Shown one piece after another: positions 43,130 to 51,120 of a stretch of 63,102 bases of DNA. The notes under the pieces were generated by a model. That model worked only from the letters and a program-made list of their open reading frames with translations, did no database searches and was not told where the DNA came from. Within the stretch, counting starts at the first letter, position 1, and every line of letters starts with the position of its first letter. Source of the DNA: Clostridia bacterium (GTDB lineage: Bacteria > Bacillota > Clostridia > Christensenellales > Aristaeellaceae); the NCBI GenBank assembly GCA_017521565.1, contig JAFXCE010000062.1:1-63102 (forward strand), given 5' to 3'. Made by a program: the position numbers and the translations under genes.

Positions 43130-43780
43130 TTACTGTATCGGTGCGTCTGCTATATTGCAGACGGTTTCAGCAAATGCTTCGCATGCCGCCTTGCATGCCG
43201 CCTGATCGCCCGTAAGCAGTCCGCCGGCAAAGTTGGTTTCCGACGGCGGGCCGTAGAAGAGGTTGAGCGTGACGTCGGCCGCCTTGACCGCCGCGTCAAG
43301 TCCCACCAGCGCTTCAATCGGCGGGGCAATCAGATAGGCCATCGCCGTGCCCTCCGGCACATTGGCGCTCTTGGAGAGATAGCTGCCCGTGCGGGAGATG
43401 CAGTGGGCGAAGTAGACGATGCTTCCCTCGTCGTTGGCCTTATAGAACGCCGCATCGTTTTCGATGTAGCTGACCGCCGCATCCAGACCGCTTCGCACTT
43501 CCTCCGGGTTCTCGCCCGAGATGATGCCGATGAACTCGCCCGCAAGCTTCGTGCTCGCGTTGCCGGCTCCGGCATACATGCTGCGCGCATAGACCACTTC
43601 AACCTGCGCCTTCTTGGTCGCTTCATCAAGCGCCGCGTAGGAAACATCGTCGCAGTCCGTCGTGATCAAGCCCAGACTTCTGTGGCCTTCCGGCATCGGC
43701 AGCTGGGCAAGGAGCATCGGATCGGCGTTGGGAATGATCTGTACGCTCAGTATCGTGGTTTTAATGCGATCGCCGCGCAT
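43130..43780 (-). CDS. eutL: Microcompartment shell protein EutL (permuted tandem BMC-T)
   Basis: The 216-residue protein consists of two permuted BMC domains forming trimers with a gated central pore. Typical EutL segments are NADPMLLAQLPMPEGHRSLGLIT, YARSMYAGAGNASTKLAGEFIGI and FFYGPPSETNF-like LFYGPPSETNFAGGLLTG. GGGAGGG precedes the ATG. It lies between eutC and eutE. Confidence 0.96.
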   Translation of the reverse strand: MRGDRIKTTILSVQIIPNADPMLLAQLPMPEGHRSLGLITTDCDDVSYAALDEATKKAQVEVVYARSMYAGAGNASTKLAGEFIGIISGENPEEVRSGLDAAVSYIENDAAFYKANDEGSIVYFAHCISRTGSYLSKSANVPEGTAMAYLIAPPIEALVGLDAAVKAADVTLNLFYGPPSETNFAGGLLTGDQAACKAACEAFAETVCNIADAPIQ

Positions 43781-43795
43781 GTGATCATCCCTCCC

Positions 43796-44638
43796 TTACT
43801 TGACCAGATCGACGCCGCTGGCCTTCTGCTCAAGGATCTTTTCAATCACGTCCGCCACGTAAGCGCCGGCTTCAACAGCAGCAGTGCCATCCTTGTGGAT
43901 GTTGGAGACGACCGTGCGCTTGGATTCCGGCATGCCCACGTATGCGTTGTAGGCAATGTAGGCGCTCATGCTCTCCGCCGTCGCAAGGCCCGGGCGCTCG
44001 CCGATGAGCACACACACGACCTTTGCGCCCAGCGTCTCGGCGACGTATTCCTGCGAGCCGACGCGGCCAAAGCGCAGGAAGAACGGCGTGCCGACCGTCA
44101 GGCCCTTGGCCTTGAGGCTGTCGATGAGCACCGGCAGGATCTTGGGCAGGTTCACCTGAATCGCCGTGGAGCTCAGGCCGTCCGCCGCATAAATCTGCAC
44201 GTCCGGGTTCATCACGCAGTTTTCCTTGAGCGTGCGGACGGCTTCCTTGCTGAGCTTTCGGCCCATGTCCGGTCTGGTGACAAACGAGTTCTTGTCCTCA
44301 CAGGTGGTCTGAACAGTGAAAAGACCCATGTCTTCAATCAGCTTCTGATCGACGTCCACGAACACGGCGTCGCGCGCCTTGGCGTGATCCGCACGCAGGG
44401 TGAGCATGGTCTGCGTGTTCAGTCTTGCACCGGCCTTGCCCACGCCGATGCGCGCCGTCGTCTTGCGCTTCATGCGCAGCAGCGCGTCGGGATCCTCCGC
44501 CTGAATCATCGGAATCGCCTTGCAGGCCGCTGAAGCGATATCCTCACAGGCGTCGCAGCTCTTGCTGCCGCCGCCGTTTACCGCGCCGAGCTGTTTGAGC
44601 ACTTCCTCAACAATCAAGGCAACCAGTTTTTCATCCAC
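43796..44638 (-). CDS. eutC: Ethanolamine ammonia-lyase small subunit EutC
   Basis: The 280-residue EutC pairs with EutB to bind adenosylcobalamin at the subunit interface. Conserved parts are ARIGVGKAGARLNTQTMLTLRADHAKARDAV (about 72-100), DGLSSTAIQVNLPKILP (about 155) and LIGERPGLATAESMSAYI (about 210). The N-terminal DEKLVALIVEEVLKQLG is an amphipathic targeting helix; a Cys/Gly-rich linker follows. The start codon is GTG, with GGAGGG upstream. Confidence 0.96.
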   Translation of the reverse strand: MDEKLVALIVEEVLKQLGAVNGGGSKSCDACEDIASAACKAIPMIQAEDPDALLRMKRKTTARIGVGKAGARLNTQTMLTLRADHAKARDAVFVDVDQKLIEDMGLFTVQTTCEDKNSFVTRPDMGRKLSKEAVRTLKENCVMNPDVQIYAADGLSSTAIQVNLPKILPVLIDSLKAKGLTVGTPFFLRFGRVGSQEYVAETLGAKVVCVLIGERPGLATAESMSAYIAYNAYVGMPESKRTVVSNIHKDGTAAVEAGAYVADVIEKILEQKASGVDLVK

Positions 44639-44653
44639 TACTCATCCCTCCTC

Positions 44654-46018
44654 TCACTTCAGGAAGATCGTCGGGTCACCCGCCCGACGGGTCAGTTTTC
44701 CGTTTTCCATGATGCCCATCTTCTCCAGCCACACCTCGAACTCACGGATCGGGCGCAGGCCCAGGACCTCGCGGACGGCCGCAGAATCGTGATAGGCGTT
44801 GGTCTGGTAGTTGAGCATGACGTCGTCGCTCGTGGGCACGCCCAGAATGTAGTTCACGCCGGCGCTGCCCAGCAGCAGCGCGAGGTTCTCGATGTCATTC
44901 TGGTCGGCCATCATGTGGTTGGTGTAGCAGCAGTCGCAGCCCATCGGGATGCCCGTCAGCTTGCCCATGAAGTGATCCTCAAGGCCTGCTCGGATGACCT
45001 GACGGCTGTCGTAGAGATACTCCGGACCGATGAAGCCGACGACGGTGTTGACCATGAACGGCTTAAACTCTCTGGCAAAGCCGTAGCAGCGCGCTTCCAT
45101 GGTCACCTGATCGGCGCCGTGGTGCGCCTCGGAGGAGAGTTCACTGCCCTGGCCGGTCTCAAAGTACATGACGTTCGGGCCCTTGGCCGTGCCGCGCTCC
45201 TTGAGGAGCTGGCGCGCCTCGCGCACCGTATCTGCGCAGAAGCCGAAGGCTTCGTTGCCCTTCTGGGAACCGGCGATGGACTGGAAGATCATGTCGCACG
45301 GCGCGCCGCGCTTGACCGCCTCAATCTGCGCCGTGATATGGCCCAGCACGCAGATCTGCGTCGGGATTTCGAACTTGTTCTTGACCTCGTCAAAGCGCTT
45401 AAGCACCTCGGAGAGACTGCTGACGGTATCGTTGACCGGGTTGAGACCCAGCAGCGCGTCGCCACAGCCGTAGCTCAGACCCTCAAACAGGGAAGCCGTG
45501 ATGCCTTCGACGTTATCGGTCGCGTGGTTGGGCTGCAGTCGGGTCGACAGTGTGCCGCGCTTGCCGATGGTCGTGTTGCAGGTGGCGGTGACGCGCACCT
45601 TGTTAGCGCCGTAGATGAGGTCAAGGTTGCTCATCAGCTTGCACACACCCGCGACCACTTCGCTCGTCAGGCCGCGGCTGAGCGTCTTGATGTCCTCTTC
45701 CGTCGTGTCGTAGGAGAGGATGTGCTCACGCAGCTCCGCCATCGACCAGTTCTTAATGCGGTTATAAACCACCGGATCGATCGAATCCTGATTGATGCGC
45801 GTGACCTCGTCATCCTCATAGGGGACCACCGGATTCTCTCTCAGATCGCTGACAAGAAAATGGCTGAGCACCTCCTTGGCGGCGATGCGCTCAAGATCCG
45901 ATCCGGCGGCAATGCCGGCCAGCATATCACCGGATTTCTCCTCATTTGCCTTCGCCAGGACTTCTTTCACCGACCGGAACTCAAAGTGCTTTCCGGCCAG
46001 CACAGTGGATAATCTCAT
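44654..46018 (-). CDS. eutB: Ethanolamine ammonia-lyase large subunit EutB
   Basis: The 454-residue catalytic TIM-barrel subunit converts ethanolamine to acetaldehyde and ammonia by adenosylcobalamin radical chemistry. Near-invariant EutB segments include GLTSEVVAGVCKLMSN, FETGQGSELSSEAHHGADQV, FMVNTVVGFIGPEYLYD and GLEDHFMGKLTGIPMGCDCC. The ATG at 46018 sits 7 bases after GGAGG; an ATG two codons upstream is too close to it. Length matches the family. Confidence 0.98.
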   Translation of the reverse strand: MRLSTVLAGKHFEFRSVKEVLAKANEEKSGDMLAGIAAGSDLERIAAKEVLSHFLVSDLRENPVVPYEDDEVTRINQDSIDPVVYNRIKNWSMAELREHILSYDTTEEDIKTLSRGLTSEVVAGVCKLMSNLDLIYGANKVRVTATCNTTIGKRGTLSTRLQPNHATDNVEGITASLFEGLSYGCGDALLGLNPVNDTVSSLSEVLKRFDEVKNKFEIPTQICVLGHITAQIEAVKRGAPCDMIFQSIAGSQKGNEAFGFCADTVREARQLLKERGTAKGPNVMYFETGQGSELSSEAHHGADQVTMEARCYGFAREFKPFMVNTVVGFIGPEYLYDSRQVIRAGLEDHFMGKLTGIPMGCDCCYTNHMMADQNDIENLALLLGSAGVNYILGVPTSDDVMLNYQTNAYHDSAAVREVLGLRPIREFEVWLEKMGIMENGKLTRRAGDPTIFLK

Positions 46019-46039
46019 ATGCATGCCTCCATCTGCGTT

Positions 46040-47464
46040 TTAGCCAAATAAGAGCGTTTTTACCACAATAGGTATCACCATGCCGTCCAGCACCGGACGG
46101 CCCATATCGACGTAATCCCCCTGCTCCACCTTGATGCTGTCAAGGCAGATCACCTTGCGCCGCCCGCCGAGCTGCCTTCGCATCGCCATGCCCAGCACCT
46201 TGGCCATGTCGTGTTCAAGGATCACAATGAGCGGTTTGCCTTGCGGCAGCGCCGCGTCCATCTCTGTACTCAGGCACTCGGCCAGGCGGCAGACAGCCGG
46301 ATAATCCGGATCCTGTTCGCCCGTCATCGCCAGCGCGATGAGATCGGACGCGCTCTGCTCCATGAACCAGCGAATCTTTTGCCTCAGTTCGCCGGTATTC
46401 ACGCCGAAGCAGGCGCTTTGCTCCTGTGCGCTCAGCTTGAGCGCCGGAATATTCTTCATCGGCAGCAGCCCCTGCGCATAATCGATGGTGCTGCCGGAAA
46501 TGCTCGTGGTATATGTGCCGGCGCCGACCACCGTCGCGCGGATGGTCTCGCTGCCCGAGATGCATGTGTATCGTTTCAGCAGCGCGTTTTGGGCGATCGA
46601 ACGTCCCAGCAGCACGCCGATATCTCCGTAAGGAATATCATCCTGCTCCGCGGCGATACAGTCCGCCACGCCGCCGGAAAAGCAGATCGCCCGGATCGGT
46701 TCACCGGATTCAAACCACGTGCTTTCCGGCGTCTGAATCCTGTAAATCAGCGCCTCCTGCGCCTTGGCGCCAAGCGCCTGCGCCAGCAGATCCGCCATCT
46801 TGTCCGTGATTCGTTTCAGCGTTCCATAGTCGGTTCTGCGCCCGACTTCAATCGCAGCGCCCACCTCGTCGGCCACAGCCTTCACCGCCGGGCTGATGTA
46901 GGTCACCGTCATGTCCTTCTCAAGCCGGATCAGCCTGCCGCCGATATCCAGACAGCCCTTGGCGATCACCTCGCCATCCTTGAACATGACCATGTTCGTC
47001 GTGCCACCGCCGATGTCCAGGTTGACTGCGGTGCAGGCATTGTCCATGCTGTACTGATATGCGCCGCTGCCCTTGCCCGCGATGATCGATTCAAGATCCG
47101 GGCCTGCGGTCGACACCACAAACTCGCCGGCAAAGTCACTCAGCTGACTGAGCACCTCCGCCGCGTTTTCCTTGCGTGCGGATTCGCCGGTGATGATCAC
47201 CGCGCCCGTGTTCACATCTGCAGGCGTGTATCCCGCCTGCCTGTATGCCCCAGCAACCAGTTCGCGCACCGCAGCGCCGTCAATGAGTATCGGGGTTTTG
47301 AGCGGCGTCAGATAGACCGGGCTCTTGAAGACAACCTGCTTGTCCACGATGGAAACGCGCGGCACGGAAAAATAACCGCCCATGTTTTCCATATCGATCC
47401 GGCTGAAAATCACCTGCGTGGTGGAGGTGCCGATGTCGATGCCCACGCTCAAAATGCTCGCCAT
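46040..47464 (-). CDS. eutA: Ethanolamine ammonia-lyase reactivating factor EutA
   Basis: The 474-residue chaperone-like ATPase of the ASKHA fold swaps inactive cobalamin out of EutBC. The phosphate-loop motif is SVGIDIGTSTTQV at the N-terminus, and LDIGGGTTNMVMF lies near residue 150. The ATG follows GGGAGCGC and lies 43 bases past the U-tract of the EutV-controlled terminator, making it the first structural gene under antitermination. Confidence 0.95.
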   Translation of the reverse strand: MASILSVGIDIGTSTTQVIFSRIDMENMGGYFSVPRVSIVDKQVVFKSPVYLTPLKTPILIDGAAVRELVAGAYRQAGYTPADVNTGAVIITGESARKENAAEVLSQLSDFAGEFVVSTAGPDLESIIAGKGSGAYQYSMDNACTAVNLDIGGGTTNMVMFKDGEVIAKGCLDIGGRLIRLEKDMTVTYISPAVKAVADEVGAAIEVGRRTDYGTLKRITDKMADLLAQALGAKAQEALIYRIQTPESTWFESGEPIRAICFSGGVADCIAAEQDDIPYGDIGVLLGRSIAQNALLKRYTCISGSETIRATVVGAGTYTTSISGSTIDYAQGLLPMKNIPALKLSAQEQSACFGVNTGELRQKIRWFMEQSASDLIALAMTGEQDPDYPAVCRLAECLSTEMDAALPQGKPLIVILEHDMAKVLGMAMRRQLGGRRKVICLDSIKVEQGDYVDMGRPVLDGMVIPIVVKTLLFG

Positions 47465-47506
47465 AATGCGCTCCCGATCAGCAATACCCTTCGAAATCCT
47501 CTGCTC

Positions 47507-47584
47507 TAAAAAGCAATAAAAGGCCAAGACGATCCAACAATCGTCTTAGCCTTATTGCTCGTTTCACCGCACCCTGTTGTGCGG
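47507..47584 (-). promoter_or_regulatory. EutV (ANTAR) antitermination leader: P1, P2 and terminator
   Basis: Read on the minus strand, a P1 hairpin (CCGCAC-AACAGG-GTGCGG, 47584-47567) is followed after 7 bases by a P2 hairpin (AGC-AATAAG-GCT, 47559-47548). P2 overlaps a long terminator stem (47559-47512) with a TTTTT tail. This is the two-hexaloop arrangement bound by EutV. Binding to P1 and P2 would prevent the terminator and let transcription pass from eutVW into eutA-Q. The loops have A at position 1, but A rather than the usual G at position 4. Confidence 0.8.
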
Positions 47585-47588
47585 AGGA

Positions 47589-48674
47589 TTATGCAGTTTC
47601 ATTTTTGATATCGAAGGAAATCCTTGTGCCGCCTTCATCCGAGTGAACGTGCAGCTTGCCCTGCAACTTGCCGCGGACCGTGGAATCCACGATGCGCAGG
47701 CCCAGCCTTTCCCCCGCCGCCTGTCCGGGAACAAAGCCGACGCCATCGTCCGAAACCGTCACAATATGGAAGAACTTGCCGGACACAAAGGAAACCGAAA
47801 TGTGTCCGCTGTCCCGGCCGACAAAAGCATGCTCCAGCGCATTGGTGATCAGTTCGTTCACCACCAGCGCCATCGCGCTCGCCTGATTGCTTCCAATGAC
47901 CATGTTGTCACCGGTTACCTCAAAGGTGATCTGCTTTTCTTCCGGAACAAAATGCTCCAGCGCCGCTGTCAGCTGCCTGAGCATGGAGAGCGCATTGACC
48001 GTCTCGCCAGAGCCCTCCGTTTTGGTTAGCATATCATGGACGGTAGCGATTGTCAAGACTCTGGCAACGTTCTCGCTGAGCGTTTTTTCCACCTCGGTCC
48101 CGCGGAACTTGCGCGCCTGCAGGTTGAGAATGCTCGCCACCAGCTGCAGACTGTTTTTCACGCGGTGATGCACTTCCCGCATCGCCAGCATGTTTCCGTC
48201 CTCCACGCGCTCGGAGCGAAGGGAAGGATCCGCTTCCTCAAAATTCTTGGAAAGCGCCTCCAGTTTCTTTTCCTGACGGATATTCTGGCTGATATCCGTC
48301 TCCTGAATGAGCACGGCGATCACAAGTCCGCTTCCGCTTCGGATAGGCACGACGCTCTGGCGAACGATCCTGTTTTCCTGCGTGACCGCCTTGATATCGC
48401 GAACCGGCGCATTGCTGCGGATCGCCTGAAAGATCGCCGGCTCGTTGCAGCGCAGCGCATCCTCACCGACAACCGATTTTTGATAAATACTTGTCACGCT
48501 CGCAGGACTGGCCTGCGCCACGACGACTGCCCGGTCCTCGCTGACCGGGCAGTCGATGAACAGCTCAGCCTCCATGATTTCCGCAAAAAGCGGGAGCTGC
48601 CCGGCCAGCGCCTCAAGGCGCTCAATGTCCTGCAAAGGAAGCTTTGTATACTGTGTGCAGAGGCTTCTGAGCAT
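47589..48674 (-). CDS. eutW: EutW sensor histidine kinase
   Basis: The 361-residue cytoplasmic kinase (no membrane span) of the HisKA_2 class senses ethanolamine and phosphorylates EutV. The N-terminal sensory part (about 1-150) has PAS-like features (VRDIKAVTQENRIVRQSVVPI). The H-box is EVHHRVKNSLQLVASILNLQA (His near residue 168), followed by a HATPase domain (GSNQASAMALVVNELITNALEHA, VSDDGVGF). Its start overlaps the eutV stop by one base. It ends 5 bases before the P1 hairpin of the antiterminator. Confidence 0.93.
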   Translation of the reverse strand: MLRSLCTQYTKLPLQDIERLEALAGQLPLFAEIMEAELFIDCPVSEDRAVVVAQASPASVTSIYQKSVVGEDALRCNEPAIFQAIRSNAPVRDIKAVTQENRIVRQSVVPIRSGSGLVIAVLIQETDISQNIRQEKKLEALSKNFEEADPSLRSERVEDGNMLAMREVHHRVKNSLQLVASILNLQARKFRGTEVEKTLSENVARVLTIATVHDMLTKTEGSGETVNALSMLRQLTAALEHFVPEEKQITFEVTGDNMVIGSNQASAMALVVNELITNALEHAFVGRDSGHISVSFVSGKFFHIVTVSDDGVGFVPGQAAGERLGLRIVDSTVRGKLQGKLHVHSDEGGTRISFDIKNETA

Positions 48675-49396
48675 CAGGCATCACCCAGCCTCTCAGCAAT
48701 GACCCCGGCTGCCTGCTCCAGCGTGATTCTGTTCGCCTTGGCATGGGACGCGATGCAGCGATAGGCCTTCTCCTCGGAATATCCCTTCTCGATCAAACGG
48801 CGCTTGACGACGGAAACGATGTTCTCTCGTTCATCCTGCGACAGAATCGCATCGGCCAGCGCCGCAATGGGCATGCGCTTGTCCATCGCCGAGCGGCGAA
48901 GCCACTGATATGCCTCATCCTCCGTGCAGCCGCGCGTTCTGGCCAGGATGCTCTGTGCCTTGCGGATCTTGCGGTCGTCTTCGATCTTCTGCTTCGCCTT
49001 CTGCGTCTCTTCCCGGCTTTCCCTGAGGCGCTGGCTCTGCGAATACGCCATCTCAATGGCAGGCAGCAGCATCTTGGGCGTGACCGGCTTAACGAGATAA
49101 GCGGTGACGCCGGCACGCTGAGCACGCGCAATGATGTCGCTGTCGCTGAACGCTGTCAGCAGCACGACACAGCCTGCAATATCCTCTTCAATGATGGTTT
49201 CCGCTGCGGACAATCCGTCAAACACCGGCATGTTGACATCCATCAGCACGACGTCCGGCCTGTGCTGCCGGCACAGTTCAACGGCGTCAAAACCGTCCGC
49301 CGCCGTGCCCACCACCTCGCAGCCAAGCTCCTTGAGCGTTTCGCTCAGATCCAGGCATGCGATCGGTTCATCTTCTGCAATGACAATCCGCTTCAT
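48674..49396 (-). CDS. eutV: EutV response regulator with two ANTAR domains
   Basis: The 240-residue regulator has a receiver domain at 1-118 (acidic pocket AEDEP, phospho-acceptor D53 in LMDVNMP, K103 in VKP), a coiled linker, a first ANTAR domain at about 138-185 (RKAQSILARTRGCTEDEAYQWL) and a second at about 192-237 (VVKRRLIEKGYSEEKAYRCI). Characterised EutV proteins are about 190 residues with one ANTAR. ANTAR domains bind paired hexaloop hairpins to block terminators. The start is the ATG at 49396; a TTG two codons upstream is possible. Confidence 0.92.
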   Translation of the reverse strand: MKRIVIAEDEPIACLDLSETLKELGCEVVGTAADGFDAVELCRQHRPDVVLMDVNMPVFDGLSAAETIIEEDIAGCVVLLTAFSDSDIIARAQRAGVTAYLVKPVTPKMLLPAIEMAYSQSQRLRESREETQKAKQKIEDDRKIRKAQSILARTRGCTEDEAYQWLRRSAMDKRMPIAALADAILSQDERENIVSVVKRRLIEKGYSEEKAYRCIASHAKANRITLEQAAGVIAERLGDA

Positions 49397-49435
49397 CCTC
49401 AACCCTCTTCTCTGTTCTTTCCTTCTTCTTAAAAG

Positions 49436-49464
49436 AGGATACCATAAATCCGCATTTTAGACAA
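49436..49464 (-). promoter_or_regulatory. Promoter of eutVW
   Basis: TTGTCT-N17-TATCCT on the minus strand, 40 bases before the eutV start. No other clear promoter is seen inside the eut run, so the structural genes probably depend on read-through. Confidence 0.6.
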
Positions 49465-49520
49465 GATTGGCTGGTTACCGCATTTCCCGCAGCCTTACCG
49501 TTCACGGTTGCGATATGTCT

Positions 49521-49549
49521 TTGACATTTCAGGATAAAAATGCGATAAT
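49521..49549 (+). promoter_or_regulatory. Promoter of the CdaR-type regulator gene
   Basis: TTGACA-N17-GATAAT, 56 bases before the chosen start codon. Confidence 0.75.
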
Positions 49550-49605
49550 CAGATGGAGCTTTTCCCCCATTTGAACGGCACATGGCCAAGGAGGTGCTGC
49601 AAATC

Positions 49606-50778
49606 ATGCATTTGAGTTTTCTCGATAAAGAGCTTTGCCGTCGGCTTTCCCAATCGGCGCATGCCATCATTGGCCATCACGTGCTCGTTACGGACATCAA
49701 CGGCATTGTTCTTGGCAGCGATGACCCAACCCGTGTCGGCACACTGCACGAAGCTTCCCGCACCGTGCTGAGCACAGGCAAATACGCCTACCACGATCAC
49801 AATGCTGCCAACAGTCTTTCCGGCACCAGGCCGGGCATGACCATTCCCCTGCGCATTGATGGCCGCATCGTCGGCACAATCGGCATTACCGGCAATCCCG
49901 AAAACATTTCACAGTATGCCATGCTGATCCAGCAGCTTGCCCAGACGTTTTTTGACTTTCAGGCCAAGCAGCGCTCCGCCCAGTACGACGATTATGAAAA
50001 GCTCAGTCTGCTGCATGATCTGACCAGTGAAAACCTGTCCGATCACATCGATCTCATCTATGAGCGCGCTTACAAGCTGGGTTTCGATTTCAACCTGCCC
50101 CGGGTTGTGCTGCGCGTGGAAATGACGCCAAACATCAGCGAAGAACAAAACACCCGAAACTGGCTCTCCAGACGCGTCATGGAAAAGATGACGCAGCTGT
50201 TCAATGATCCTCAGGATTTTATCTGTGTGCAAAACAGCACAGAGATTGTCGCTATGCCGCTTTTCAGCGAGAGCGGTACAAGCCTTCTTACAATCTGCGA
50301 AAAAGCCCAGCGGCTGATCGATGCTTTTTCCGGCGAATGCCGTGTCTTTCATGTCGGTATCGGCACCATCGTGAACCAGCTTCAGGAATTCATCGGTTCC
50401 TATCAGGATGCAAATATGATTCTGCGCGTCCTGCATCTGCGCAGAATTCCATATGGTTATCTGACGACAGGAGATATTTTTCTTGAAAAAATGGCGCTGA
50501 GTTTGGATGATGCGGTTTGTGAACATGTCTCTTCCACGCTGCTTGACAAAATCGAAAAAGATGAAGACCGGGAACAGCTCCTGGAAATGATCACCTGCTG
50601 GTGTCACACGCACTTCAATTTCGCCAAAACTGCTGAAGCGCTGCATATCCACAAGAGTACACTGGTCTATCGTTTTCAGCGGGCGAAGGACAAATTTCAA
50701 CTGAATCTGTATGACTTTGATACGGTTATGGCGCTTTTCCTCGTTCATCTGCGCAATCAGCTCCATATCAAAAACTGA
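49606..50778 (+). CDS. CdaR/PucR-type transcriptional regulator (sugar diacid recognition family)
   Basis: The 390-residue regulator has an N-terminal sugar-diacid-recognition-like sensor (about 5-130: HHVLVTDINGIVLGSDDPTRVG, GTRPGMTIPLRIDGRIVGTIG), a middle GGDEF-like region and a C-terminal PucR-type helix-turn-helix (FNFAKTAEALHIHKSTLVYRFQR, about 340-365). Family members activate adjacent catabolic genes in response to organic acids such as glycerate or glucarate. It is divergent from eutV and lies upstream of the opine dehydrogenase operon, its likely target. The ATG at 49606 follows AAGGAGGT by 11 bases. Confidence 0.87.
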   Translation: MHLSFLDKELCRRLSQSAHAIIGHHVLVTDINGIVLGSDDPTRVGTLHEASRTVLSTGKYAYHDHNAANSLSGTRPGMTIPLRIDGRIVGTIGITGNPENISQYAMLIQQLAQTFFDFQAKQRSAQYDDYEKLSLLHDLTSENLSDHIDLIYERAYKLGFDFNLPRVVLRVEMTPNISEEQNTRNWLSRRVMEKMTQLFNDPQDFICVQNSTEIVAMPLFSESGTSLLTICEKAQRLIDAFSGECRVFHVGIGTIVNQLQEFIGSYQDANMILRVLHLRRIPYGYLTTGDIFLEKMALSLDDAVCEHVSSTLLDKIEKDEDREQLLEMITCWCHTHFNFAKTAEALHIHKSTLVYRFQRAKDKFQLNLYDFDTVMALFLVHLRNQLHIKN

Positions 50779-50800
50779 TCTTCTGTTCCATCCATATGAT

Positions 50801-50826
50801 AAACTGCCTTAACCGGCAGTTTTTTT
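50801..50826 (+). terminator. Terminator of the CdaR-type gene
   Basis: AAACTGCC-TTAACC-GGCAGTTT stem followed by TTTTTT. Confidence 0.85.
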
Positions 50827-50936
50827 CATATATTCCGTATGAAGAGGCCCCCAAATACAGATCGGTCCGTCCAAAAACCTCCGGCAGAATACGATTGTTA
50901 CAGAAAAAACAATGTTTCCCGTATTAAATGCCGCCA

Positions 50937-50959
50937 TTTTCGTACGATTCGTACGAAAA
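50937..50959. promoter_or_regulatory. 23-bp perfect palindrome, likely operator
   Basis: TTTTCGTACGA-T-TCGTACGAAAA is a perfect dyad 39 bases upstream of the -35 box of the opine dehydrogenase operon, where an activator would bind. A second, weaker dyad, ATGAG/CTCAT (50971-50991), lies between it and the promoter. The neighbouring CdaR-type protein is the natural candidate to bind. Confidence 0.6.
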
Positions 50960-50998
50960 AAAGAGATAAAATGAGAAAAATTTCATCTCATTCGGTGG

Positions 50999-51028
50999 TT
51001 GGAATGTCGCCCTGATACGTGTTACAAT
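50999..51028 (+). promoter_or_regulatory. Promoter of the opine dehydrogenase operon
   Basis: TTGGAA-N18-TACAAT. The poor -35 box and long spacer suggest dependence on an activator. Confidence 0.5.
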
Positions 51029-51120
51029 TTGCATAAAGAGAGGGAGTTCATTTTAGACATTTTGTATTGCTCCCCCAATATTTGTACCGATTATTTTGAA
51101 CATAAGGAAGGATGACTGTC

